NCBI GenBank assembly: GCA_022446815.1
Contig: JAKVCD010000020.1
Span: 1-64,000 of the forward strand
Direction: 5' to 3'
Length of the DNA stretch: 64,000 nucleotides
Origin: Planctomycetota bacterium
GTDB taxonomy: Bacteria; Planctomycetota; UBA1135; GCA-002686595
The stretch's first letter is position 1. Each line of letters begins with the position of its first letter. Of the stretch, positions 17,141 through 25,353 are shown piece by piece. Made by a program: the position numbers and the translations under genes. A model generated the notes under the pieces. That model did no database searches, was not told the DNA's origin, and was given only the letters and a program-made list of their open reading frames with translations.

Positions 17141-18112
17141 TCAGGCGGTGACGGGCTCCTCTTCTTCGAAGAGCAGGCTGACCGACTTCGCGTCGTGAAT
17201 GTTTGAGATCGCCTGGGCGAGCAGCGGAGCGACTGAGACGACCTCGATCTTGGCCGGCAGGTCTTTCTCCGTGCGCGGAATGGTATCCGAAACGAGCACT
17301 TTGTCGACCGGAGCGGCCTCAAGACGCTCTAAAGCGGGCCCACAGAAGACGGCGTGGCTGACGACGATGATCACGCTAGAGGCCCCATTCTCCCTGCAAA
17401 TCCGGGCTGCCTCGCTGATCGAGCCCCCCGTAGAGATCATGTCATCCACGATGACCACGGGTCTCCCGCTCACGTCGCCGATGATGTGCTCGACCGCGAT
17501 CTCGGAGCCCGAGATGCGGCGTTTGTCCACGATCGCGAGGTCGGCGTTGTCCAAAGCTTTGGCGTAGCCGCGCGCCATCTTGATGCCCCCCACGTCGGGG
17601 CTAACGATCATCGGATTCGGCTCGCAGATCTCTCGCAGCCTCCCGAGGAGCGCCGGCTTGGCGTAGAGGTGATCCACCGGGATGTCGAAGAAGCCCTGGA
17701 TCTGCGCGGCGTGGAGGTCGAGCGTCACCACCCGATCACAGCCCCCGCCAGCGAGGGTGTTCGCCACGACCTTTGCGCTGATCGGCACGCGGCCCTCGTC
17801 CTTCCGGTCTTTGCGCGCGTAGCCGTAGTAAGGCATGACCGCAGTGATCCGCCCCGCAGAGGAGCGACGCAGCGTGTCCATGATGAGCAGCAGCTCTGCC
17901 CAGTTCTCGTTGACCGGAGGAGCGGTGGACTGAATGACGAAGCAGTCCGTCCCGCGCAGGTCCTCGTTCACCTTGATGTCACACTCCCCGTCGGGGAAGT
18001 GGCTCACGTGCGCGTCCGCGAGCCCGATCCCGAGCTCACCTGAGATCGCTTGCGCGAGCTCACGGTGTGAGTTCCCAGCGATGAGTTTGATCTCTCCGTT
18101 GAATGCGGGCAT
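17141..18112 (-). CDS. prs: Ribose-phosphate pyrophosphokinase
   Basis: Makes PRPP from ribose 5-phosphate and ATP for nucleotide, His and Trp synthesis. The 323 residues contain the PRPP-binding motif VVIVDDMISTGGSI, the flexible loop region YGYARKDRKDEGR and DRVVTLDLHAAQIQGFF. The reading frame is open further upstream, but the start at 18112 (MPAFNGEIKL) is preferred. It gives the family's usual length, has GGAG 9 nt upstream and falls just 4 nt after the glmU stop. Confidence 0.97.
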   Translation of the reverse strand: MPAFNGEIKLIAGNSHRELAQAISGELGIGLADAHVSHFPDGECDIKVNEDLRGTDCFVIQSTAPPVNENWAELLLIMDTLRRSSAGRITAVMPYYGYARKDRKDEGRVPISAKVVANTLAGGGCDRVVTLDLHAAQIQGFFDIPVDHLYAKPALLGRLREICEPNPMIVSPDVGGIKMARGYAKALDNADLAIVDKRRISGSEIAVEHIIGDVSGRPVVIVDDMISTGGSISEAARICRENGASSVIIVVSHAVFCGPALERLEAAPVDKVLVSDTIPRTEKDLPAKIEVVSVAPLLAQAISNIHDAKSVSLLFEEEEPVTA

Positions 18113-18116
18113 TTGC

Positions 18117-19436
18117 CTACTCCTCTGTGGTTCCTTCTTTGGGGGCCTCGCCCCCCTCCTCTTGAGGGCTCGCACCCCCGATCTTTCTTGCCGGGACTCC
18201 GACCCAGACCTCACCGTCCCCCACTCCTGCGGAGCGAGTGACGACCGCGCCAGCGCCTGTGGTCGCGCCAGCACCGATCTCATTGGGCGCGACCACGGTC
18301 GTGCCGCTGCCGACGAAGGCCCCGTCGCCGACCACGGTGCGGTGCTTATTCACCCCATCGTAGTTGGCGAAGATCGTGCCTGCGCCGATGTTCGCGCCCT
18401 CTCCGATCACGGTGTCACCGAGATAAGAGAGGTGTTTCGCCTTGGAGCCTCGCCCGACGGTCGACTTCTTGCACTCAGTGAAGTTCCCGACCTGAGCGCC
18501 GTCCTCGAGCGTCGTCCCCACGCGGAGGTGGGTGAAGGGGCCGACCTCACAGCCAGCGCCAACGCTGACTCCCTTGCGGATGACAGTGCATGGGAAGATC
18601 ACGCTCCCCGGTCCGATCTCGACGCCATGATCGATGTAGGTGGTCGCGGGGTCTTCGATGTGGACCCCATTGGCGAGGTGCTGCTCGAGCACCCTCAGCT
18701 GAACCCCCCAGCGGACCTCGGCGAGGTCCGCGAGGCTGTTGACTCCAGCGGCCTCCTCAGCGTCTTCAAGCTCTACGACCTCGACACCCCTGCCCTCCTC
18801 GGTGTACATCCCGAGCACGTCCGTTAGATAGCGCTCGCCTTGAGCGTTCTGATCCCCTACTCGCGCGAGATACCTTAGAAGATCAGCTGCGCCGAAGGCG
18901 TACACCCCGAGGTTGATCTCAGCGATCCTGCGCTCATCACTTGAGGCGTCACGCTCCTCCACGATCCGAGCGAAGGCGTCCTCTTCATCACGGACGATCC
19001 GGCCATAACCGGTGGGGTCGGGCACATAAGCAGAGAGCATCGAGACCGCGTCTCTACTCTCACGCGCTGCGAGCAATGCCTGCAGCCCCTCATGCTTCAA
19101 GAGCGGCGTGTCGCCACAGAGGACAAGGACCGGCCCGTCGAAGCCCTCGAGCTCTGCGCTCGCGCACTCCACGGCATGACCCGTACCGAGCTGCTCCTCT
19201 TGCACCACGAATCGGATCGGCGCGTCAGGAAACTCTGCGCGGACTTGAGCCTCGACCTCTTCGCGCCCGTGGCCTACGACGACGATCACGCGCTCGGGAT
19301 CGAGCGCGAGGGCGGTCTCTAGGACCCAACCGATCATCGGTCGTCCACAGATCGGGTGCAGGACCTTGGGGAGGGCGGAGTGCATCCGCTTTCCCTGGCC
19401 CGCAGCGAGGACGACTACACGTGCTGCCTGTGCCAT
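18117..19436 (-). CDS. glmU: Bifunctional GlmU: UDP-GlcNAc diphosphorylase / GlcN-1-P acetyltransferase
   Basis: Supplies UDP-GlcNAc for peptidoglycan and lipid A. The N-terminal uridylyltransferase has the nucleotide-binding loop LAAGQGKRMHSALPKVLH and GDTPLL. The C-terminal half is a left-handed beta-helix acetyltransferase, including the conserved HLSYLGD and YDGVNKHRT segments. At 439 residues it is slightly shorter than E. coli GlmU. Directly upstream of prs, a common gene pair. Confidence 0.95.
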   Translation of the reverse strand: MAQAARVVVLAAGQGKRMHSALPKVLHPICGRPMIGWVLETALALDPERVIVVVGHGREEVEAQVRAEFPDAPIRFVVQEEQLGTGHAVECASAELEGFDGPVLVLCGDTPLLKHEGLQALLAARESRDAVSMLSAYVPDPTGYGRIVRDEEDAFARIVEERDASSDERRIAEINLGVYAFGAADLLRYLARVGDQNAQGERYLTDVLGMYTEEGRGVEVVELEDAEEAAGVNSLADLAEVRWGVQLRVLEQHLANGVHIEDPATTYIDHGVEIGPGSVIFPCTVIRKGVSVGAGCEVGPFTHLRVGTTLEDGAQVGNFTECKKSTVGRGSKAKHLSYLGDTVIGEGANIGAGTIFANYDGVNKHRTVVGDGAFVGSGTTVVAPNEIGAGATTGAGAVVTRSAGVGDGEVWVGVPARKIGGASPQEEGGEAPKEGTTEE

Positions 19437-19561
19437 GGGGGTGTGTGGTGGTACTTCGATCCAAGCTACCGGAACGCGATCAGGGCCTAGAAATGCCCAA
19501 TGCGCGCGATGACCCCGGTATCTCGTGGGGGATCGAACGGGTGGTTGTATTCGCGCGTCCG

Positions 19562-19586
19562 GGGCTGTGTCAACCGCGCACAGCCC
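19562..19586 (-). terminator. Hairpin downstream of the haem-binding membrane protein gene
   Basis: GGGCTGTG pairs with CACAGCCC (8 bp, 9-nt loop) starting 9 nt after the stop codon of the gene ending at 19596. No clear U-run follows. Its position at the end of a five-gene operon suggests a terminator or 3'-end structure. Confidence 0.4.
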
Positions 19587-19595
19587 GCAGCCGCA

Positions 19596-20387
19596 TCACT
19601 CCTTATCAGGCAGCACCAGATCCAGCAGGATCAGGACGGCCAGGATCGCGTTCGTGAGCGAGAAGAGCATCCCACCTGCGACGAGCGCGGGCACCCATTC
19701 AGCTGCCCCTCGCGCTAGCCACCAGCCCGCGATATCCACCGCAAGCGAGACTCCTGCGACAGCGATCACCTTCGAGATGATGCCTCGTGGGAAGCGTGTG
19801 AGGAGGGCCAGTAAGGCCAACATCAAGGCCTGAACGCTGAGCGCGAGCGCGTGCGCGTGCGTGGAGGCGAGCAGGATCTTGATGTCCGTGGGCTCAATCT
19901 CGCGTGAGAAGGCGAGCTTCTTGACGTCGTCCCAGTACTCAAGCGGCATCTCTCTGGCGACCACATCTGCGGCGCTACGGGAGTGACACTCGAGGCAGCT
20001 CATGTCGAGGATCTCAACGGGAGCCGCGTCGCCGAGGTCGAGGTTGTCGTAGTCCTCGCTGATTCGATCGCTAGCGAGCCAGTCAGTGAGCGTCTTGCGG
20101 TCGGCGTCGGAGAGGGTCTCTGGGTGACCTCGCTCTAGGGCAGAGACCAGCGGCGCGGTCGTCTTCACGCCGTGGTAAGCACCCTCAAGGTCTGTCATCG
20201 AAAGCCCCTCTTGGCCGTCCCGCTTCTCATGGTGATCCTTGAGATAGAGACCTGAGGCTGCGAGACCACCGAGGAGGACTAGGGTCAGACCCGCGATGCC
20301 AACGCGCGCACCGACGGGGAGGCGACGGAGGAGGAGTGATTCAGGCACAGGCTCAACCCTCGAAGAGCTTGGGGTCAATCTCGACAC
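19596..20387 (-). CDS. Predicted membrane protein with a single CxxCH haem motif
   Basis: I do not recognise a named family. The product (up to 263 residues) has one N-terminal transmembrane helix (about 28-47), a predicted periplasmic domain with one c-type haem site (CLECH) and, after it, three or four transmembrane helices that end near the C-terminus. It is the last gene of an operon with two exported Gfo/Idh/MocA proteins and ApbE, so a role in extracytoplasmic electron transfer is plausible. The start is uncertain: the GTG at 20387 overlaps the upstream gene by 35 nt, while an in-frame GTG at 20348 would follow it by 4 nt; neither has a clear ribosome-binding site. Confidence 0.6.
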   Translation of the reverse strand: MSRLTPSSSRVEPVPESLLLRRLPVGARVGIAGLTLVLLGGLAASGLYLKDHHEKRDGQEGLSMTDLEGAYHGVKTTAPLVSALERGHPETLSDADRKTLTDWLASDRISEDYDNLDLGDAAPVEILDMSCLECHSRSAADVVAREMPLEYWDDVKKLAFSREIEPTDIKILLASTHAHALALSVQALMLALLALLTRFPRGIISKVIAVAGVSLAVDIAGWWLARGAAEWVPALVAGGMLFSLTNAILAVLILLDLVLPDKE

Positions 20388-21585
20388 GCTCGCCCGTCGA
20401 GACAGCTTGCGCGGCGAGGATCCCGACGACCGTCGCCCGGAGACCTTCAGTGGCTCCAGTGGCTACGTCTGCGCCCTCAGCAGCACTCTTCACGAAGTCC
20501 CAGATGCCGTAGTAGATCGGCGGCTCAGGGAGACCCACTCCCTCCTTCAGCTTGCCTTGTGCAGCGAGCTTGGTTGCGTCGGCGATAAGCGTGATGCCTT
20601 CGTCATTGTGGAAGCTCTGGCGGTTTGCGTAGACCTCCCAGCCTTGCGTCGCAGAGTCTGCCTCTTTGAACATCCAGCCGTGGGTCCACGCCAGGCGAAC
20701 AGCCCCCATGGTCCCGAAGATCTCTTCATGTGTTCCGCCGAGTGAGTTGCCAAGGGTCGCCTCATAGGTCGTGCGTAGGCCCTCCGGATACTCAAGAGTG
20801 CAGGAGATGGTGTCTGCCACTTCCCGCCCGTCAGCCCACGCGTTCACTGCACCAGAGCCAGAGATCGCTTCAGGGTAACGGCCTGTGAACCACTGCAAGA
20901 CGTCGAGCTGCTGCGCACCGAACTCTCCAGCTAGGCCGAGAGAGATCGTCGGATCGGTCTTCCAGTTGAGCGCCTTTTCACGGGCCGGGTCACTGGAAGG
21001 AGTCATCCATGAAGTCTTCTTGCGAAATTGGGCGCGCATCGCGATCACATCTCGGATGGCGCCAGCCCTCACGAAAGAGCGCGCGAGCTTATAGACCGGG
21101 TTAGACCTACCTAGGAAGCCAGCTTGGAAGACTCCGGTCGCCCCCCTCGCGGCAGTCGCGATGGTCTTAGCGTCCTCAATGGTGTGCGCGAGAGGCGCCT
21201 CGCAGTAGACATGCTTACCAGCCTTGAGCGCATCAACCGTTGGCGCGACGTGAAGGTGCGTGGGGGTCGCCACGACCACCGCGTCTACATCATTGGCCTC
21301 CAAGAGCTCCGCATGGGTCGCGTAAGCCTTCGCTTCCGGCGCGCGGCGCGCGCTCGAGGAGAGCCTGCGCTCATCCGTGTCGCAGATAGCCGTCACGCTC
21401 ACGCCTTCGATCTTGGCGAGCTCTGCGAGGATGGCGCGGCCCTGCCTGCCGCATCCAACGAGGCCCACCCTTAGGGCTTTGCCTGAGGGCAGAGCGTATA
21501 GAGCTCCTAGCTCAGGTTGGATCCATGTCGCGGCCGCGCCGAGGGCTGCGGTCTTAAGGAAGCTGCGTCGGTCTGTTGCGCTCAT
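20353..21585 (-). CDS. Tat-exported Gfo/Idh/MocA-family oxidoreductase
   Basis: Begins with a twin-arginine signal (DRRSFLKTAALGAAA), then a Rossmann fold (LRVGLVGCGRQG) and the family segment HLHVAPTVDALKAGKHVYCEAPLAHT, where EAP replaces the usual EKP. Exported members of this family commonly act on sugars or glycosides with a tightly bound NAD(H). The start at 21585 is preferred over one 57 nt upstream because it puts the twin-arginine motif near the N-terminus and has GAGAGAA upstream. It follows apbE by 25 nt. The substrate is unknown. Confidence 0.85.
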   Translation of the reverse strand: MSATDRRSFLKTAALGAAATWIQPELGALYALPSGKALRVGLVGCGRQGRAILAELAKIEGVSVTAICDTDERRLSSSARRAPEAKAYATHAELLEANDVDAVVVATPTHLHVAPTVDALKAGKHVYCEAPLAHTIEDAKTIATAARGATGVFQAGFLGRSNPVYKLARSFVRAGAIRDVIAMRAQFRKKTSWMTPSSDPAREKALNWKTDPTISLGLAGEFGAQQLDVLQWFTGRYPEAISGSGAVNAWADGREVADTISCTLEYPEGLRTTYEATLGNSLGGTHEEIFGTMGAVRLAWTHGWMFKEADSATQGWEVYANRQSFHNDEGITLIADATKLAAQGKLKEGVGLPEPPIYYGIWDFVKSAAEGADVATGATEGLRATVVGILAAQAVSTGERVEIDPKLFEG

Positions 21586-21610
21586 CAGTTTCTCTCGTTC
21601 GAAATCTTTG

Positions 21611-22438
21611 TCAGGGGAGTCGAAAGGCGCCAGCTTGATCACCGCGCCAACCGACAGAGCAGTCTAGTGCCTCTCCAGAGAGTAGGAAGGCTGTTTCCAT
21701 ACCATTACATGGTTCCAACTCTTCTCCTAGGACAACGAGGGCCGTAGACCAAGCGTCAGCCCACGCCGCGCTCTCGCATACGACAGCGGCGAGCGAGACC
21801 TCGTTCGCGGCGGCCCCAGTCCCCGGGACGAGTACGTGGCCCACACCCCCGGCCTCACCATCGGGTGCTGAGACCCCCAGTGAGGCCCCTTTCAGAAGAC
21901 AGCTGGCCCCACCCTCACTCCCCAATGCAATCCTCCAGCCCTCTTCCCCGGGGGGTGCGCCGAGCGCGAGGACGCTGCTCGTCCCCCCATGCAGGAGCGC
22001 CATCTCGACCCCAGCTTCCAGCAGCGCCTCGCGCGCTAGATCCAGCGCCCAGCCCTTAGCCACCGCCCCAAAATCTAGGCAGACGCCCTCGCGCAGGAAG
22101 CGCACGCGGCCTGAATCCCGCTGCACCTCTTTCCAGCATGCCCCGGCTTCGCTTGTCACGGTCGGATCGAAAGCCCCACCGGTCGCGCATACGAGCTCAT
22201 CGCAGAGAGAGAGCAGCGAGTCAAAGTCTCCGTCGACGCCGACCCAGCCGGACGAGGCGTGACGATTCACGCGTGAGACGACGCTGTCCCGCTCAAAGCG
22301 AGAGAGGCGCGCGTGCTCATCTTCGATGAGCTCGAGCGCCTCCTCTGCTGCCGCGCGCAAAAAGCCCGCGTCATCCCCGACGAGCACCGCCTCAAAGCGG
22401 GTACCCATCGCTTGCGCCGCGAGCCGGACAGTCTCCAT
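21611..22438 (-). CDS. apbE: FAD:protein FMN transferase (ApbE family)
   Basis: ApbE transfers FMN from FAD to a Thr/Ser of redox proteins. The 275 residues show AQAMGTRFEAVL, the FAD-site segment CLDFGAVAKGWALDLA, the LLHGGTSSVLALG loop and an ESAAWADAWSTAL motif that resembles the metal-binding region. No lipoprotein signal is visible, so it may work in the cytoplasm or rely on a diverged signal. It sits between two Tat-exported oxidoreductase genes; neither neighbour shows an obvious flavinylation motif that I can point to, so the target is unknown. Confidence 0.88.
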   Translation of the reverse strand: METVRLAAQAMGTRFEAVLVGDDAGFLRAAAEEALELIEDEHARLSRFERDSVVSRVNRHASSGWVGVDGDFDSLLSLCDELVCATGGAFDPTVTSEAGACWKEVQRDSGRVRFLREGVCLDFGAVAKGWALDLAREALLEAGVEMALLHGGTSSVLALGAPPGEEGWRIALGSEGGASCLLKGASLGVSAPDGEAGGVGHVLVPGTGAAANEVSLAAVVCESAAWADAWSTALVVLGEELEPCNGMETAFLLSGEALDCSVGWRGDQAGAFRLP

Positions 22439-22460
22439 TTCGCGTGCGCTAGACAGCCCC

Positions 22461-23750
22461 TCAGGCGGGGCTGGCCGTCATAGTCTCAGGATCGAAGGTC
22501 CAGGCCCTGCCATCCCACGCGGAGCGCGCGGCAAGATCCACGACGACCATCACCTGTGCGGCGAGGTCGACCTGACTCTGGTTCTGCTCGCGAGTGCGGA
22601 CGCAGCGCAGCCAGTCGAGGCGCAGTGCCTCCTGAGGGCTGACGTTCGCGCACTTGATCGTGCGCTCCTCAATGTCGTCCACGTAGACGCGCTGCGGGCG
22701 CAAGACGCAGTTGTTGCTACCGAGGAAGAGGTCAGCCTCGTGTCCGCGGACCATGACCTCGAGCCCATTCTCGTTGCAGGTCGAACCAGCGACGATCATG
22801 GTGTGCTCTTTCTCGAACTCCACCGTCAGGTTGACTTGGTCATGGTTGTCCATTGCCTTGTCGACATAGTGACCACCAGCGCAGGTGACGCGGGTCGGCC
22901 AGCCTCGGTCGAGGCAGAACATCATCGGGGTCATCATGTGGACGAGGAGGTCTCCAATGATGCCGGTAGACCAGCGGGAGTACCGGCGCCAGCGGTGGAA
23001 GACCTCGGTGTCCCACTCAGCCTCACCGCCGGGGCCACACCAGCCCTCCCAGTCGAGCATCTCACCAGGCTTGACGCGATCGTCGATGCCGTAGAGCCAC
23101 TCACCATCGCGAGAGTTCCTGCAGTAGCCAGTCTGACTGAAGGTCGGGTGTCCGATGCCCCCCTCAGCGATGATCTTCTTAGCCTCCTGATACTTGCCGT
23201 ACATCATGTACTGCGTGCCGACCTGAAGACGCATGTCAGGGTTCGCTTGCATGACCTCACGGATCCAGAGCGCGTCCTCAAGCTTGAGGGTCATAGGCTT
23301 CTCGACATAGACGTCCTTGCCTGCCTCGATCGCGTCAACGGACTGCTGCGCGTGCCAGTGCTCAGGAGAGGCGATGAGCACACAGTGGATGTCATCACGA
23401 GCCAAGAGCTCGCGGTAGTCCCTGTAGCCATCGACTGTGACGCCGTCCTGGTCGTTACGTGCCTGCCTTAAGCGGTCGTCAAGGCGGGGCTTGCAGACCT
23501 CTGCGAGCGCCACGACCTCGACCTTCTCTTGGCCAGTCTTGTTCTGGTTGATGGTGGAGCCTATGTGACCCCCTCCCATGCCGCCGGTACCGATGACGCC
23601 CATACGGATAGGCTCGTCATCTCCGAGAGGCGCGCGGGCACTAGCCTTGACGATCGGGTGAGCGTTCGGACCAGTGGCGCAAGCAGTGGTAGCAGCTGCT
23701 GCGGCAGAGCCGACGAGGAACTGGCGACGAGTGGTGGACTTTTTCTTCAC
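22461..23750 (-). CDS. Tat-exported Gfo/Idh/MocA-family oxidoreductase
   Basis: A 429-residue paralogue of the protein at 20353-21585. It has a twin-arginine signal with a possible lipobox (TTRRQFLVGSAAAAATTACA), the Rossmann motif RMGVIGTGGMGGGH and the YVEKPMTL motif. Exported members typically modify sugars or cyclitols. The start is a GTG at 23750, supported by AAGGAG 9 nt before it and by the position of the signal; the open frame continues upstream but lacks both. Second gene of the operon, 64 nt after the ACT protein. Confidence 0.87.
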   Translation of the reverse strand: MKKKSTTRRQFLVGSAAAAATTACATGPNAHPIVKASARAPLGDDEPIRMGVIGTGGMGGGHIGSTINQNKTGQEKVEVVALAEVCKPRLDDRLRQARNDQDGVTVDGYRDYRELLARDDIHCVLIASPEHWHAQQSVDAIEAGKDVYVEKPMTLKLEDALWIREVMQANPDMRLQVGTQYMMYGKYQEAKKIIAEGGIGHPTFSQTGYCRNSRDGEWLYGIDDRVKPGEMLDWEGWCGPGGEAEWDTEVFHRWRRYSRWSTGIIGDLLVHMMTPMMFCLDRGWPTRVTCAGGHYVDKAMDNHDQVNLTVEFEKEHTMIVAGSTCNENGLEVMVRGHEADLFLGSNNCVLRPQRVYVDDIEERTIKCANVSPQEALRLDWLRCVRTREQNQSQVDLAAQVMVVVDLAARSAWDGRAWTFDPETMTASPA

Positions 23751-23814
23751 GGGGGATCTCCTTCGTTTGCCGTGATGCTGGACTCCTCTCGAGGGGAGTG
23801 CGGTGGCCCTGAGT

Positions 23815-24300
23815 CTAACTAGGATCTGCCAAACCGGGAAAGAGCTCATTCAAGACCCCTTCGGCTCTCTCGAAGTGAGCCTCAGCGATGAAGAGGTGGT
23901 CGCGGTCGAATCCACAGACACAGCCGACGGGCACACCGGCAGCCGCGAGGGCGCCGGTCACATGAGCGAGGAAGCCGACGAGCTCCCAGTCCATCGCCAT
24001 CGAGAACCTGATCCAAATCAGCTCGCGCTCGACTCGGGCCCCCGGATGGCGCTCTAAGACCCCTTCCAAGGCATCCATAGCGATGAGGAGCGTGGTCCCC
24101 TCCTCCTCACGAGTGACCTGTGCCGGCGCACGCCCGAGGAGCGCCAAGTCCTCCACGCGCGGTCCTTCAGGGAAGCCCACTAGCGCAAAGCGCCCCTCCT
24201 CTGCCTGCCAAGCCGTCCCCTCCAAGGCCTCTTGGAGAGAGGCCGTGGGCTCTGAGTGGCCTTCCGGGCTGCGATCTAACACATCTTTTTCAGGAACCAT
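23815..24300 (-). CDS. ACT-domain protein (CASTOR-like / ACT_7)
   Basis: Small cytoplasmic protein of 161 residues. The second half (FSMAMDWELVGFLAHVTGALAAAGVPVG ... FDRDHLFIAE, in two pieces) matches the ACT_7 module seen in amino-acid-sensing ACT proteins; the N-terminal half looks like the partner ACT-like lobe. Such proteins bind amino acids or polyamines in other systems, but the ligand here cannot be read from sequence. First gene of the oxidoreductase operon, divergent from the gene at 24409. Confidence 0.75.
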   Translation of the reverse strand: MVPEKDVLDRSPEGHSEPTASLQEALEGTAWQAEEGRFALVGFPEGPRVEDLALLGRAPAQVTREEEGTTLLIAMDALEGVLERHPGARVERELIWIRFSMAMDWELVGFLAHVTGALAAAGVPVGCVCGFDRDHLFIAEAHFERAEGVLNELFPGLADPS

Positions 24301-24351
24301 GGCGATCTAGCGGCGTTGAGGTGCGGACTATGTACGTGATTAGCCTGCTCA

Positions 24352-24378
24352 GTTTATCCTTGTAGACATAAGATAAAC
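24352..24378. repeat. Inverted repeat in a divergent promoter region
   Basis: GTTTATC and GATAAAC form a perfect 7-bp inverted repeat separated by 13 nt, in the 108-nt space between two divergent genes. It overlaps a TAAGAT that could serve as a -10 element for the rightward gene, so it could be an operator; chance occurrence is possible. Confidence 0.35.
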
Positions 24379-24408
24379 GCTCTCCCTGAGACTAAGACAC
24401 TCCTCATT

Positions 24409-25131
24409 ATGAAGCCCATAGCAATCATCGCCGTCGGAATCGGCGCCATCGTCGGCGGCGCCATCGGCGCAAGCCTCCTCAGTATGCTCACCCTGTCTGA
24501 GGGTCCCACGCCCGTGGCAGCGACCCCCGCCCCCGTCACTCAGGTCGTCCAGGCAGAGGCAGACGACAGCCACATCCTTGAGCTGGCTTCCCTTAGGGAA
24601 GAGGTCGACTCCCTCCGAACCGAGCTTGCTCGACTCAGCAACTCTCGCGAGAGCGCGGTCAAAGAGGCGGCTGCCCCCGCGGCTGTGACCACTGCTGCTC
24701 CTAGCCGAGACATGATCTTGAGCGTCATGCAGCAAGAGGAGGATCGCAAAGATGAGGAGCGTCGCCTCGAGCGTGAAGAGCGCGAGAAAGAGGCCCTTGA
24801 CCGACGCGTACAGCGTATCGCAGAGAAGCTCTCGCTCTCCTCAGCCGACTCAACGACCCTCACCCAGATCTACCAGGAAGAGCGTGAGAAGCAGACCCTG
24901 ATGTGGACCGAGATGCGCGAGGGCGGCATGGACCGCGAGATGATCCGCGAAGGCATGGGCGAGATCCGTGACTGGCGCACTGAGCAGCTCACCCTCTCTT
25001 TCGGAGAGGACCTCGCCAACCAGATCGCTGAAGAGAGCGGCGGGCGTGGCTGGGGCGATTGGGGCGGTGGACGCGGCGGTGATCGCGGCGGCGATCGTGG
25101 CGGACGCGGTGGACGCGGCGGCGGACGCTGA
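24409..25131 (+). CDS. Membrane-anchored coiled-coil protein with an RGG-rich tail
   Basis: No family recognised. The 240 residues comprise an N-terminal hydrophobic helix (about 3-28, anchor or signal), a Pro/Ala stretch, a heptad-type segment (about 52-75), a highly charged helical region (about 105-155, many Glu-Arg pairs) and a helical segment with a loose resemblance to periplasmic Spy/heavy-metal-sensor helices. The C-terminus is about 30 residues of Gly/Arg/Asp repeats (GGDRGGDRGGRGGRGGGR). Such RGG tails usually bind nucleic acid in the cytoplasm, which is odd behind a membrane anchor. Ends at a strong terminator. Confidence 0.6.
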   Translation: MKPIAIIAVGIGAIVGGAIGASLLSMLTLSEGPTPVAATPAPVTQVVQAEADDSHILELASLREEVDSLRTELARLSNSRESAVKEAAAPAAVTTAAPSRDMILSVMQQEEDRKDEERRLEREEREKEALDRRVQRIAEKLSLSSADSTTLTQIYQEEREKQTLMWTEMREGGMDREMIREGMGEIRDWRTEQLTLSFGEDLANQIAEESGGRGWGDWGGGRGGDRGGDRGGRGGRGGGR

Positions 25132-25158
25132 GACCAAGCCCTGATCGATGAGATCAAC

Positions 25159-25199
25159 GCGCCCCGCCCGCCTTCAAGGCGAGCGGGGCGCGCTCTTTT
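25159..25199 (+). terminator. Rho-independent terminator
   Basis: A perfect GCGCCCCGC / GCGGGGCGC stem extended by an inner CGCCTT/AAGGCG stem, followed by GCTCTTTTC. It lies 27 nt after the stop of the RGG-tail gene and separates it from the candidate selenoprotein gene. Confidence 0.9.
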
Positions 25200-25353
25200 C
25201 CACAGAGGCACCCCAGAGCCTGCAGCTCAACGGAGCCACCCCTAAGGGAATTCGCAAAGCTAGCACGCTGTGTTTAGGCTAGATTGAACCTGCCGCGCTT
25301 CCTCGCTCAGAGGGTCGCGCACCCTCCCTCAGCCCCCTCAAAGAGAGGCCCCT

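Noticed and set aside
17934-18827. Plus-strand ORF of 297 codons opposite prs and glmU
   Set aside because: It spans the ends of two clearly real genes and has no family features.
19520-19545. tRNA-like GTTCGATC on the minus strand upstream of glmU
   Set aside because: The T-arm stem does not pair and no acceptor stem or CCA fits, so it is not a tRNA.
22326-23471. Plus-strand ORF of 381 codons opposite the exported oxidoreductase
   Set aside because: Antisense shadow of a well-supported gene; the translation is low-complexity and has no recognisable domain. High GC makes long antisense ORFs common.
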